64,000 bases of DNA from Beauveria sp. NWAFU-1 (lineage: Eukaryota; Ascomycota; Sordariomycetes; Hypocreales; Cordycipitaceae). Below are positions 33,047 through 43,843 of the stretch, one piece after another. The notes under the pieces are model-generated. The model made no database searches. It was not told the origin of the DNA and saw only the letters and a list, made by a program, of their open reading frames with translations. The stretch spans positions 833,896 to 897,895 of the forward strand of contig JANBXD010000004.1 of assembly GCA_024472245.1 (NCBI GenBank). The letters are read 5' to 3'. The position numbers and the translations under genes are program-made. Numbering within the stretch: position 1 is the stretch's first letter; every line of letters starts with the position of its first letter.

Positions 33047-34407
33047 ATGGACTTTGATCATTTGGCTGAAAACAGGGCGAATATCCTGTTCGGCGCTTGG
33101 CTGAAGTCACTCCTCAGAAATAGCCCTGAACGAACTGCAGCCATACAGGCGGTAAGACATTGCCAATCACCATCGAAAACAGCGAAACTACTCGCTAATG
33201 GTGCTTGCAATATCGCTATCGAGTCACTTTTGCGAACGGCGATCGTGTAGTTGTTCGGTTTACCGCCATTGGCCGGGTCCTTGCGCGCCATGAGAAAGTC
33301 GAGGACGAGGTCGCAGTCTTGAACTACCTGGCAGAGCACACCCAAATCCCAGTGCCCAAAGTCTATGGCCACGGCACATGCGATATCGGGCCATATATCG
33401 TCATGGAATATATTGAAGGCAATATGATGAGTGGATATCTTCGTGATCCAAACAAGCAAGAATTTTCTTTGCGGCCGGGTCTTCATCCCCGTGTGCTTGA
33501 GCGCGCCTACCACGGCATGGCGGATGTCCTCTTGAAGCTGTCAAAACCCGAGTTTCCATTGATTGGTGGCCTTTTGCGGTGTGAAGATGGTTCATTCACA
33601 GTGGGAAAGCGGCCACTCACATTCAACATGAACCGAATTTCCCAGTTCTCCAATATTGCCCTATCTGTTTTCAAGGAATCGACGTTTGAAAGCGCAAGCG
33701 ATTACTTTGAGGAACTGGCGCGCCAACATATGAAGCAACTTGAACTCCAAAAAAACGACGCCATTGTGGACGGTGCAGACTGCCGAAAAAAGTACGTCGC
33801 TCGATGCCTCTTTCGCCGACTGTCGCGAAATCTTTGCGACAAACAGTGTACGGGGCCTTTCCGACTCTTTTGCGACGATCTTTCTCCAAGGAACATTATT
33901 GTTGATCCATCCACGCTTACAGTGGCTGGTGTGGTTGACTGGGAATTTACATACGTGGCTCCAGCAGAGTTCACCTATGCAGCGCCTTGGTGGCTCTTAC
34001 TCGAGACCCCTGAGGATTGGGAGGCGGACTTGAATGATTTCCTAGCGCGCTATGAACCCAAGTTCAAGGTCTTTATCCAGGCTCTGAAAGAATGCGAAAC
34101 CGAAAAGATTCGATGCGGTTCCTTGCAAGAATCCGGGCGCATCTCGACGGTCATGGAAACATTGCTTGATTCTGGGCTTTTTTGGGTTTGTCTCGCTTCA
34201 CGACACAGTGCCCTATTTGATGAGATTTACTGGAAATTTCTTGACCCCAGATTCTTTGGCACTTTTGAGAGTATAGAACAGCGAATTAGCCTTTTGCATC
34301 CCGATGAACAAACCAAGATGGAACAGTTGGTGCAGGAAAAACTTCGACAAGCAGAGGAAGCAAAGCTGGATGAGCACTACACTGTTGAACAGCTGGTGGA
34401 ATTGTAA
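33047..34407 (+). pseudogene. APH/choline-kinase-like phosphotransferase with a one-base frameshift
   Basis: Fungal aminoglycoside-phosphotransferase-like small-molecule kinase, intronless. The first frame runs from 33047 through AAIQAV and LLANGACNIA; the second then reads YRVTFANGDRVVVRFTAIG to the stop at 34407. The family has these two blocks contiguous, but here they are offset by one missing base at about 33216/33217. With that base the length would be 453 aa. No pair of splice sites repairs the phase. Kinase features are otherwise good: YIVMEYIEG, the catalytic-loop form LFCDDLSPRNIIVD and GVVDWEFTYVAPAEF. It is either a recent pseudogene or a sequencing error. The long intact remainder argues that any mutation is young. 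Confidence 0.75.
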
Positions 34408-35074
34408 TGGGGCTATGCTTGCCGGATGGAATTTATTGCTGCTGGGGAGCCTGGAGCGATAAGATGCCGCGCCGGAGAGTGTGGGCGTTTCTTTGCCGCC
34501 TTTGTCAACGACGACGGCACCCCCCCCCCCCATGTCCGCTTCTAAGTCGCAGACGGCCATGCAGACCGTGGTGATTGATTTGAACGCAACCGTAGACTAT
34601 AGTCTGCTGACCACCACAGTCGTGCCATCTCCAGATGGCGCTCATGTGCATGTTCAACTCGGGTTCCTTTTCCCGCTCAACTACGTATTCGTATCCCAGC
34701 ACTTGCTGCCGGCCGCGCAGATTTTCGAGCTGCTGCCAGCGGCATCAGCGCACGGCGCCGTGCAGTGTAGCGCGACACAGGTTGCCAGCTCGTCCTGGTG
34801 GTAGAGACTGCACTGATCGCAGTTGTGAGGCGGTAGCACCCCTCGACTGGATTCAGAGTCACATTCACAGCCATGCCGATCGATTTGAATTTCATCAATA
34901 AAACCTCTCGGTCGCAGACTCGTTGATCACGAGCGATCTCGGATCCACGGAGCCTTGCTACTGGCTCTGTTCCTCAGCCGCACCATGGCGCGCAGTCAAT
35001 ATAAGATACACCGGGCTGTAGAAAAGTCCGATCTTCATCTTCAAAAATAGTAGCAAGGAATATACTTATCTATA
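34408..35074. other. Spacer with a C12 homopolymer and a small doubtful ORF
   Basis: A run of twelve C at 34520-34531 is directly followed by an ATG opening a 90-codon frame (34532-34804). That frame has no domain I recognise, and homopolymers are error-prone, so I do not call it a gene. TATAAGATA near 35001 may belong to the GFA-domain gene promoter. Confidence 0.35.
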
Positions 35075-35689
35075 ATGGATACTGTTACCAAACCTCAACG
35101 TCGCCCGTTTCAAGGCTCCTGCCACTGCGGCGCCGTCAAGTACGTCGTGTACCTCACAGTCCCTCGGCCGCCTTTCCTCGCCGCGACCGACAGCCCGCCT
35201 GCTGATAGAATCTACCGCTGCAACTGTCGAATCTGCCACAAGTCTGGCATCATGCACGTCCGGCCGCCCTCGCCCGCCCGCGACTTTGCGCTTCTCTCGC
35301 CAATCGACCCGTTTGCGAGCCTCGGCGACTACCAGTGCCACGATGAGCAGCTGCATTTCTTCTTTTGCCGGCACTGCGGCGTGCGCTGCTTTGTGTTTAT
35401 GGGCGAGGGGCACGTTGTTGTCGATGAGGCTCGGCCGGGAGAAGTTGGACTCGGCGGCCAGCCGGCTGTGCAGGTCTGGCGGCCAAGGGGGGCGGTTGGT
35501 AGTGGTGGCAATGCGAAGACGACGGGGTGTTATTTGAGTGTCAATGGCCACACGATTGATGCTGGGCAGGAAGGGTTTGACATGCGAGAGTGGGTTGAAG
35601 AGGAATCTGTCATGTACTATGACTTTTTGAGGGATGATGAGCCTGCGCCTGGGCGGTACGGGAAGCCGCATCCTGGAGGCTGCTATTAA
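35075..35689 (+). CDS. GFA/CENP-V domain protein
   Basis: Zinc-binding protein of the glutathione-dependent formaldehyde-activating (GFA)/CENP-V family. Single exon, 204 aa. The metal-binding cysteine pattern is complete: GSCHCGAVKY, then CNCRICHKSG, then FCRHCGVRCF, that is C-x-C, C-x-C-x2-C and C-x2-C-x3-C. The C-terminal part (YLSVNGHTIDAG and VMYYDFLRDDEPAPGR) is typical of fungal members. Many fungal paralogues exist and few have known substrates; a formaldehyde or glutathione-adduct role should not be assumed. Tail-to-tail with the GNAT gene. Confidence 0.9.
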   Translation: MDTVTKPQRRPFQGSCHCGAVKYVVYLTVPRPPFLAATDSPPADRIYRCNCRICHKSGIMHVRPPSPARDFALLSPIDPFASLGDYQCHDEQLHFFFCRHCGVRCFVFMGEGHVVVDEARPGEVGLGGQPAVQVWRPRGAVGSGGNAKTTGCYLSVNGHTIDAGQEGFDMREWVEEESVMYYDFLRDDEPAPGRYGKPHPGGCY

Positions 35690-35786
35690 CGATGTCGGTT
35701 TATTTCGAAAAGACGATACATGGCAGGAAAAAAAAACTTAATTTGAACATCTACAACGCTAGCTAATCATGATGCAAATGCAGTTT

Positions 35787-36338
35787 CTATGCCGCCAACT
35801 CCTTTACCAACACCGTAAATCGCAAATCGTCCCGAAGAACGGTGCCCTCTCCAAACAGCTCATACGGAAACGGCCTCGTCTCCTTTGTCTGCACATACCC
35901 CCGTCGAACATAGTACGCAATCAAGGTATCGCGCCGGTCAATGACTTGCATTTCCATCCTCGAGCAGCCAAGCTCTTGACGAGCGTACTTTTCGGCCTCG
36001 CCGAGCACAAAGCTCCCGATGCCGCCCCCTTGCTTCTCCGGGTCCACCGCAAAGAGGCCAAAGTAGCACGTCTTGCCGTCGCCGTCCTGCTTTTGGGCAA
36101 TCTCGCAGCAGGTGATGAGGGTGCCGGCCGGGTCGTAGCCGGCGAGGAGCGTTGTGCCGGGGCTGTTGAGCTTGGCGAGCATGTCCGCGGGCGTGATGCG
36201 CGCGCTGGTGAAGAATTCGGCCTCGCTGCACCAGCCTTTTTCGGCGTGGCGGCCGCGAAAGGAGCTCTCGACGAGGGCGTGGATGGCGGGGAGGGTTTCT
36301 GGCGTGACCTTGCGGAGGGAGAGTGACGGAACAGTCAT
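35787..36338 (-). CDS. GNAT family N-acetyltransferase
   Basis: Acetyl-CoA-dependent N-acetyltransferase, single exon, 183 aa on the minus strand. It begins SLSLRKVTPETLPAIHALVE (first strand and helix of the fold). The acetyl-CoA loop is in YFGLFAVDPEKQGGGIGSFV, where QGGGIG is the R/Q-x-x-G-x-G/A motif. The last strand region YYVRRGYVQTKETRPFPYEL matches fungal small-molecule GNATs. The substrate is unknown. Shares a short convergent 3' spacer with the GFA-domain gene. Confidence 0.88.
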   Translation of the reverse strand: MTVPSLSLRKVTPETLPAIHALVESSFRGRHAEKGWCSEAEFFTSARITPADMLAKLNSPGTTLLAGYDPAGTLITCCEIAQKQDGDGKTCYFGLFAVDPEKQGGGIGSFVLGEAEKYARQELGCSRMEMQVIDRRDTLIAYYVRRGYVQTKETRPFPYELFGEGTVLRDDLRFTVLVKELAA

Positions 36339-36820
36339 TTCGGCGGTTTTTGGTTTTAGGGGGTTTTAATGAGGGTTCAAAGAAGCTAGTTTGCTGATGC
36401 GAGTTCTTTCCCAGATTCCGCTCTTTTTGAATATGTTGGATTGTAATAAATTTTATGAGTGTTTTGTTACGGCAGCAGCCAACCTGGCATCTTTGGAGAA
36501 ATAACTTATCTCAAGAAGATTCTAGTTAATTCAGCTCAGCACGGCCCGTCTCCATATCGGTCAAGCTTTGACTCATGTCAACGCGGCTTTGACTGGCCAC
36601 GCCCTTCGTATCGTCGGCCCACGCCACTAGTACAACTATGTAAGGTGGTGACACAAACTTGTCACGCAATGGGCTCAAGTTTGTCGATATAAGATATGAT
36701 AGTTCATGTAATGCTTTTTTCTCATCGCTCAGTATAGTGCTGGCTGTTTTGCTATATTCAAATGCAGTCCTTGAGCACGAGACGCCCACTTTGTCTAAAC
36801 CAAGCCAAACGCCACCAACA
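36339..36820. other. Spacer between GNAT and RGS genes
   Basis: AT-rich 482-bp spacer, 5' of the GNAT gene and 3' of the RGS gene. No supported ORF. Confidence 0.4.
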
Positions 36821-38597
36821 CTATCTGCCTCGGTTTTCTCGGTCCAGCCGCGCGGTATTATGCCGAGTTTCCACATCTTCCTCGGAGATTATAGATGCCT
36901 GACGGTGTCGAACAAACTTTGGCCATGTGTTTGTCAGGACAAGATACTTGATGCTTTGCTCAGCCTCATCAAAGACTGTCTCGTTAAATGCGTCAGGAAC
37001 CTCACCCCAGTACTGCACACGATCCTCGACGCACACAGTCTCCGAAGACGGTGATGGTGACTCCAGCGTCGGCTCTGGCGGCGTGACCTTTTCCCAGTCA
37101 ACACCAAACGGTGTGGCAGAGTCAGGGATGCGCTTCTCGCCGTACAGAAGCCGGGTCGGGCCCTCAAAAACGGCTGCCAGCTTCTTTTGCTGCATCGACG
37201 AGATGTTGATGGGGAATTCTGCGTCTTGTCGGCTGACAAACTGAGCGTAGATGCGCAGCGCGCGGTTAAAACGTTCGCGTACAAGCTCGCGCATGTTGGT
37301 GTCGCTGCTGGGGTACTGCGAGGTGCGGATGGAGCTGGGAAACGAATTCTTCCACTCGGAAACACTGGTGAGGAAAGCAATGTTCTCGCCCGAGAATTCG
37401 CGCAGCGCAGAATACTGCTGCAGAGGGGTGGGATTGCGCTCCAGGACATACTCTAGAGCGCTCATTGTCAGGATACTCTCGTCGGAGCTGGAGCTGTACG
37501 ATCCAGCAGCAGACTTTCGGCCGGTGAGGATGGATTCGACAATGGTGCTGTCTCCGGAAGACGCGAGCGACCTGGCGCCCTTGACAAATTTGCCGCGATT
37601 CTTGGACTCCCATTGCGCAATGGAGTCGAGTGTCTCCTTTTGCAGGCGCTGATAACGCAAAATCTCCCAACAAGGAACAAAAATGGTAAAAATCTCCATA
37701 AAGATTATGGCCGAGCAGATCCATTGAGGCGGAACGAAGTACTTATTCACGGCCTCCATTGCAGGAACGTACATGGCAATAATCCACATTGGCGTGGCGG
37801 GCAGGCTGCCGCATGTTAGTAGTGACTCGCGACTAATCTCCAGGCATCACTTACTTTGCAATTGTGCAGCCAATCGTTTGGAGTCGCCAGCCGTGTGTAT
37901 CTTTGATATTGCGAGACTTCCATAGAATAACGGGAGCAATGACCCAGGCCCAGGTGAGCTGCCAGAAGCATGTCGGCCACCATTCCCATCCGCGGCCCAT
38001 GGCCGCCTTGCGCTCCATTTCCGTGCCGCCGACTTCCGTGCCGGGAATACCGAAAGAAGGGTGAAATTTGCGAGAGATCAAATACATGAAGATGGTGAGA
38101 AACAGCTGAAACAGCATTCCGATGACCACGAGAATAAGCATCTTTGATGTGTAGTCGAGGCGCCTAAACTTGTTGACGAGCCCAGGGCCCGCCTTTAGCT
38201 TCATGCCGCTGCTGTCGTTGATGTTGTTGTTGGTCGCAAACCTCTCCTGTCTCTTGGCAACGTGCAGGAAGCGGGTGTTTGACGCGTGGAACAGGGCGAT
38301 GCCAAAAGGAAAGTACGTGCCCATGATCCAGTACTCGGCGTCGGGAGGCGCCATGGCACCGATAATGTATCCAAGTTGCCCGCTGATCCAGTATAGATGC
38401 AGCAAGGTGATGGCCGTCAGGGAAAGGCCCAAGCCACGCATGCGAATCATGGGCAGATGGCGTTTGCTGATGAGGAATGCCATGCCACACACGACAATGG
38501 CTGTCCAAATGCCAGCCCAGCAAGCCCACCAGGTGCCGACGGCGTCGACATTGGGTCTAGGCTTGCTGTCGGGCGTAACACCAAGTTCAGATCCCAT
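36821..38597 (-). CDS. Seven-transmembrane protein with C-terminal RGS domain
   Basis: Predicted GPCR-like regulator of G-protein signalling. Two exons on the minus strand, 38597-37855 and 37805-36821; 575 aa. I count seven hydrophobic segments in about residues 25-295, for example WACWAGIWTAIVVCGMAFLI, GLSLTAITLLHLYWISGQLG, MLILVVIGMLFQLFLTIFMY and WICSAIIFMEIFTIFVPCWE. A basic linker leads to the RGS part (about 360-540) with LEYVLERNPTPLQQYSALRE and FSGENIAFLTSVSEWK. The RGS core holds an insertion (FPSSIRTSQYPSSDTNMREL). This 7TM-plus-RGS architecture is known from Rgs7-type proteins of plant-pathogenic fungi, which accelerate GTP hydrolysis by G-alpha. Ligand unknown. Upstream in-frame codons lack an ATG, so the start is MGSELGV. 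Confidence 0.87.
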
Positions 38598-39812
38598 GTT
38601 GCGAATTTGAGAGCAGTAATAGAAAACGTCCAAGTCTGTCGTGGTCGAGAATCGCTGCTGTCGTGAATGATGTAGTTGATGTCAAGATGAACTAATGCAT
38701 GACAGTGAAGGCGTCGTTGGAAAACATATATAACCGTCGTGTAGCAGGAGCACAACACGGCAAGTTCTTCCTTTTCTGCTTCGAAAAGAAAGTTGATGCA
38801 GGTTTTCTTCTTCTTCTTTTTTTGTTGATACACCAAAAAAAAAAGGAATTACAAAAGAAGCAGCGTTTTCCGCCTCGGTAGTAACTCCCGTGAACTATAC
38901 GACCAACTTGCTTTTCCCACGAGGTGGGGGGGAACTCCTCCCCATGTCTTGCCGCTGCATGGCGTGTCGATCGGAGCCGTCAAGAGAGATTTTCTCGGTC
39001 GAAGGATTCTAGACATGTCCTGAATCCTGAACCATGACGAAGGTAAAGAGGTCTGAGCGCAAGGTGGCAGATCTCGGCCGTGTACAAAGAGTCCAGCGGT
39101 CGCCACAGCATGCAACAAGGATCGGCTATCCATCGCATGTCGCCTTTAGTACGACAATACTTTACATGATGGGGTCAATATATGGTGGTCGGTTCCACAG
39201 TCCCCAGCTATGTGGCTCGCACCTCTTTGTTCGGTTCGTCCCAATGTCTCCCAGAACCGTATTTTCCGTAGAATTTCGGGCCGCCTTGCTAACCAACTTA
39301 CTCAAGTGTGGAATTCCAAGTCATTGTGGCAACTTAAACGGTTAGAACAAGACTAGCCCATGTGATTTCTGGCGCTCCTGAACCTAAAGTATCCTTGCCA
39401 GGATAGTTAACGGCTTTCATGCATCATCTGTCGGCTTCCCCTGTCATTTGGTGCCAAGGAAGGTCTCCAAGATTTCGACGCAAGTAAAGACGCTGCATCA
39501 AGAGACAACAGTACGTGGGCGGATCTCTCATCTCGTCTGTACCCTCCCATCCGGCTGGCATCGCTTCCGAGGACGTCCAACTAGTTACCAACTAGCAATG
39601 GGATTTTCCAGCGCTAACGGCATGGCCTACACTAGCGCTCTACCTAGCATCAAAAGAAAGAGCCGAACATGTTTTTCTTTTGTTACAGCAAGCCGTCTAT
39701 TGGAAAATCACAAAATTTGGAGCGACTCCAGGTGTTGGAGTGATTCTTGCAATCTGCCGAGTGTTTGTACTTCTATTGCGTCTTCGTATTTGTCTTGAAT
39801 ATGTCGGTGTCT
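38598..39812. other. Spacer, RGS promoter and MFS 3' flank
   Basis: About 1.2 kb with no supported gene. It contains pyrimidine tracts (38800-38822) and an A-rich run near 38840. Short plus-strand frames near 39.0-39.8 kb have no domain. Confidence 0.45.
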
Positions 39813-41260
39813 TTATGCTGTCCTGACTCTAGAAGCCGCCTTGATGCTCGACTGTAAGGTCTTGGACATGTTCCAGAACGGTGCCCATGCCGACAAAATC
39901 GCAGTAAGCCCCGTGCATAAAATCATCGGACCATACCTCGTGGCATATCCAAGAGCCTCGTCCGTCAAGAGCCCTGGCACGGCAATGAGAGCACCACTCA
40001 GCGGTCCGCCCGCAACAAATCCGACGCCGCGCCCACCCATGAGCAGCCCAAACAGCAAGGACGGATCGGCTGCCAGATCGTCCCGCTGAATCTCGCGCGT
40101 CATGCTTGTCCAGGTCGAGCTGAAGCCGCCGGCAAAGAATCCGTACACGAGCGCAAACAGGATGACGTTGGCCAGGTGCCGACTGAGGCCCCAGAGCAGA
40201 AACACGGGCGCAGCGCTGCCAATGGCCGAGATGAGAATCACCTTGGTCGCGTTGAGGCGGTCGCTCAGCATGCCGAGGAAGAGCGCGCCAAAGGTACTAG
40301 ACAGCGAGAACATGGCAATGAGGATCGGCTTGGTGATGGACGAGTAGCCGACGTCGGTCGCGTAGCTGGCCATGTACGTGCTGGGCATGACATAGCCGAG
40401 CGCCTGGATGATGATGCCGACCTGCATCATCCAAAAGGACGTTTGGCGGAGAAAGGCGAGCGACACGCGGCGGTTTCGGGCCTGCAGGTGCATCGGCACG
40501 CGGGGCTTGAGGAAGAGGAGCGTCGGCAGCGTCATCATGGCCGATGCGGCGGCCCACGACAGCAGCGTGGCCCGGAGACCGAACCGGTTGAGCAGCCCGC
40601 TAAAGACAAAGGGCATCACCATGCCGACAATGGACTTGCCCGCCCACATTATGCCGTAGGCGAGCCCCTTTCTGGCAGAGAACCACTCGTCCATGTACTT
40701 GGAGATGGGGCTGAACAGCAGCCCGCATCCCATCGAGTACAGCGCGCCCTGGGTAGCAATGAGGCCCCCGACAGTCGTCACGTATGCCGACGCGCAGATG
40801 CTCGCGACAGTAATCGCCAGCCCAAGAGGACCGCACCAGGGACGCAGCCGCGGGAGCCAGCTCAGCACCATGAACGCAAGCGGCATCATGAGATACATGA
40901 CGCCCATCTGCAGGGCCCCGACAGTGGCGAATGCGCCCGGCGGCGCCTTGATGGGGCTCTTGTCGCTGGTGTAGTACTCTTGGAAGATGCCAAACGCCAC
41001 GGAATAGCCTAAAAATCTGCTAGTTAGGAAAGTCGGCGGGAGGATTTTCACGTAGAAAAAGGGCAAAAGTGTTAGCAAAAAAGGGTTGGCTTGCCCCAGA
41101 TTGGCGCCTGAGCGACGGTGCAGCAGATGAGAGCCAAGTACGCATCGCGGCCGCGGTCCGTTGGCGGGAGACTAGTGCCGCTGGTGGCATTTTCATCCAG
41201 TATTTGCAATGTCTCGATTGATCGGCGATGCTCGTGCTCGTGGGAATCAGTTTGCGGCAT
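39813..41260 (-). CDS. MFS transporter, monocarboxylate/OFA-like
   Basis: Twelve-segment major facilitator carrier related to fungal monocarboxylate-type permeases. Two exons on the minus strand, 41260-41095 and 41008-39813; 453 aa. The N-terminus is a His/Glu-rich cytosolic tail, then AYLALICCTVAQAPIWGYSV opens helix 1 across the exon junction, followed by AFGIFQEYYTS. Family cues: GGLIATQGALYSMGCGLLFS, EWFSARKGLAYGIMWAGKSI and GFFAGGFSSTWTSMTREI. The intron has a GC-AG boundary (G|GCAAGC...TTTAG): no GT donor is available, and the GC donor gives the expected WGYSVAFG block with closed phase. Substrate unknown. Confidence 0.87.
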
Positions 41261-42109
41261 GATGGGGGCAACGCAATCGAGGCATTTTCAACGAGTTTGG
41301 TTGGTGCAAGATTAAAGTTGCTGGATGCTCTGAAAGGCCCTCTCTCCTCGTCATCCTATGCGGAAAAAGACTATTAGTCAACAAGGCTCTGCGAGATGTC
41401 TCTTTGGGTCAACCATGACGCTCGACGGTGGAGACTTGTCTTGGCTTCAGCTGAGAGACCACCAAAAATAAGTGAATGGAAAGGAAGAAATAACAAGAAA
41501 ATTAAAAAAAAGCCTGCAAATATGATGGGGAATCCATATTCATACTACTAGGCAGTGGTTGCTGCGAAAAGACATGAGCTGACATGGTACATAATGGAAA
41601 AGGTCAGACTCGAGCGATTCTACTATACAGTGAGTCAAAGGGAAACGGTGGCGACTTTAGCCGCAAACAATGTGCTATGCATTGTAATTTTTGATATCCT
41701 CGCTTTACCACTCGGCATTCACTTGTTGGCCGCTACCTACAGTGAGGTACTGCGGGCGACTTGATATCTTTGATTGCCACTGGGCGAGGTCTCGGCAAGA
41801 CGGGGCGAACATGGCCCAAGTCTCCAAATTGGTATTATATCTTATTCAACTATTCTCCATGATTCATGTTCAGCACAAGAGATATCAAAGAGTGCTGTAG
41901 TCTGTGTCCGCCCATACTGTGCAGCTTTGCTTTCCAAGCCGCTAGCCTCATCTATTGCCATCTGTTTGTTACAAGATAAAGAAAGCCAAAAGCAAAAATC
42001 TCAAAGCCACCAAAAGACACTTCCTGCGCCATAGTAATTCAAGCAAGCAAAATTGTACAAAGCAAAGCTAGGACACAATGCAGGTCCAAGAGCTCGGAAG
42101 AGGCGTCCT
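41261..42109. other. Spacer, MFS promoter and 2EXR 3' flank
   Basis: AT-rich 849 bp. Small frames only, none with a domain. Confidence 0.45.
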
Positions 42110-43843
42110 CTATTCGTCCTCTTCGTCCTCTTCCTCATCATCGTCTTCGCCAGATTCAGCTGCCATGGTATCTATCAAGCCATCTTCATCGTCGTCCTCA
42201 TCATCATCATCGTCTTCTTCGCCTTCTTCATCGTCTTCTTCATCGTCTTCTTCGCCATCTTCTTCTTCATCAGATGGTCCGCGTCGATTTCGGCTGCGAA
42301 CTTGGAGGCGATCTTTGAGACTGATACGCTGTGGCTGCTCATCATGTTCTTCGCCGTCGTCGCTTTCGCCATCGCTGTCAATTATATCCACTCTACGGCG
42401 TTTTGTAGGGCCTTTGTCCGAATCTGAGGAGATAACTTGCGGCTCTGCTGCCTCGGCCACGCTTTGTTCTTCGTCCGAGTCTGCGACGACGTGGAGACGC
42501 TTTCGCTTCGCAGGTCTACCGCTAGGCTCTTGTTCATCTTCATCATCCGAGTCAGCTATAACATGGCGCTTGCGGCCTCGTACTGGTGGGCCTCCTTCGG
42601 CTTCCGACGGTTCTGGGCTTGAAAATGGGTTTCGCGGCGCATCACCCCTGCCTGAATCATCGCTGTCTGTATCATCGAAGTGCACATCATCAGAATCGTA
42701 AAAGATCTCCGGTTCATCGTCATTGATGCCGTCGCTTTCGTAAGCATTAGGCAAATCGTTGAGCTGGTACTCTTCGTCTTCGTCAGTTTCTTCCTCGTAG
42801 CTGTCGGCATCTGAGCCCTCTTCATTTGCGCCATATACTTTGAAAGGCAGGTGATCTGTATCGACAAAGTTTGCGTAACGCTCGAGAGCTTGTTCTGTAT
42901 TGAATTGCACCATCGGAAAGAGGCTCACTCCAGCCTCTTCAAAGGCATTCTCTTGTGATCGAAACAAAAACTTCGTGTGCCACTTGGGCACGTGAGCTTT
43001 TGTAAAGGAAGGGCTTCGGACGGGATCAGGCCAGCAGATAACACATGTGTAGTTTTCGCCATAACCCGGCTCTTTCTCGAAAGTCTCCATGTAATACTGG
43101 CGAGCATGGGGTGCGGCACACCAACGCAGAGCGTCGTCCTTTAGTCTGTGACCGCCGAGAGTATCGTCCTCCGTATATAAAAAGAGACGCTGAAGAGATC
43201 CGAATTCGTGCAACCAGGAAGATACATCTGTCTCCCTCTCGTAAAGACTGTAGTCGTGGAGTGGCAAGGCCAAGTTGATGATAGACTCTGAGAAGCCATC
43301 AAGGTTGACTCTGACGGTGGTAGCAGCATCTTGATAGGAAAAGTCCGGAGCCTGGTCCAGCATGGCGATATCGGTATTTAAATTCACGCATAGCATGAGT
43401 TCATCGCCGTCATCTGACTCCAGGCGCAACTCGTCGGGGAACTTCTCCTTGGCAAAGGCTCGCGATTGCTGATTCGTAGCCAAAACGCAGCGTAGCGCGC
43501 GGGTCTGGTCCTCGAGGCACAACCCAGGGCCAATCACCTTACAAGGCGATGTCCTGGTAGGCGAGACGCTGTCCTGAATATTGAAGTCCAGGACACGCGG
43601 CGCGCCTAGTAGCTCTGGGCAAAACAGGGTCCAAACGCGTAAACGGAGCTCTGGCGGTAGGCGGGTAAATGGAAAGGGGTCGACCTCATTAGAATCAGAT
43701 TCCTCCTCATCAGAACCAGATCCCTCCTCTGTAGATTCTGCAGATTCCAGTGCCTCCTCGTCGAAGAAGACATTATCGCGAGCTTCGGAGTCCTCAGATT
43801 CGCCGTGGCTATCGTCACTGTCTATCACAATCGCACGAGCCAT
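42110..43843 (-). CDS. 2EXR domain protein with long acidic tail
   Basis: Intronless 577-aa protein. The first 55 residues are acidic and Ser-rich. A 2EXR domain starts near residue 56 (DPFPFTRLPPELRLRVWTLF), a family expanded in filamentous ascomycetes with unknown function, and continues with ATNQQSRAFAKEKFPDELRL. From about residue 330 onward the protein is disordered: repeated Ser-Asp-Asp-Glu clusters (VIADSDDEDEQEPSGRPAKR, VVADSDEEQS, IDSDGESDDGEE) with short basic stretches (KRRR) between, and an almost pure Asp/Glu end. These alternating casein-kinase-2-like acidic sites and basic patches suggest a nuclear protein. I use the ATG at 43843; upstream codons are non-ATG. Confidence 0.85.
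   Translation of the reverse strand: MARAIVIDSDDSHGESEDSEARDNVFFDEEALESAESTEEGSGSDEEESDSNEVDPFPFTRLPPELRLRVWTLFCPELLGAPRVLDFNIQDSVSPTRTSPCKVIGPGLCLEDQTRALRCVLATNQQSRAFAKEKFPDELRLESDDGDELMLCVNLNTDIAMLDQAPDFSYQDAATTVRVNLDGFSESIINLALPLHDYSLYERETDVSSWLHEFGSLQRLFLYTEDDTLGGHRLKDDALRWCAAPHARQYYMETFEKEPGYGENYTCVICWPDPVRSPSFTKAHVPKWHTKFLFRSQENAFEEAGVSLFPMVQFNTEQALERYANFVDTDHLPFKVYGANEEGSDADSYEEETDEDEEYQLNDLPNAYESDGINDDEPEIFYDSDDVHFDDTDSDDSGRGDAPRNPFSSPEPSEAEGGPPVRGRKRHVIADSDDEDEQEPSGRPAKRKRLHVVADSDEEQSVAEAAEPQVISSDSDKGPTKRRRVDIIDSDGESDDGEEHDEQPQRISLKDRLQVRSRNRRGPSDEEEDGEEDDEEDDEEGEEDDDDDEDDDEDGLIDTMAAESGEDDDEEEDEEDE

Noticed and set aside
33151..33222. Intron in the APH-like gene to explain the frame change
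   Set aside because: GTAAGA donor at 33151 and AG acceptor at 33222 exist, but the join leaves the wrong phase and removes conserved residues.
34532..34804. 90-codon ORF after a C12 homopolymer
   Set aside because: No recognisable domain; homopolymer length error could create or destroy the frame.
40176..41012. 278-codon plus-strand ORF
   Set aside because: Antisense shadow of the MFS transporter; His/Arg-rich and featureless.
42078..42701. 207-codon Ser-rich plus-strand ORF
   Set aside because: Antisense reading of the Asp/Glu-coding repeats of the 2EXR gene.
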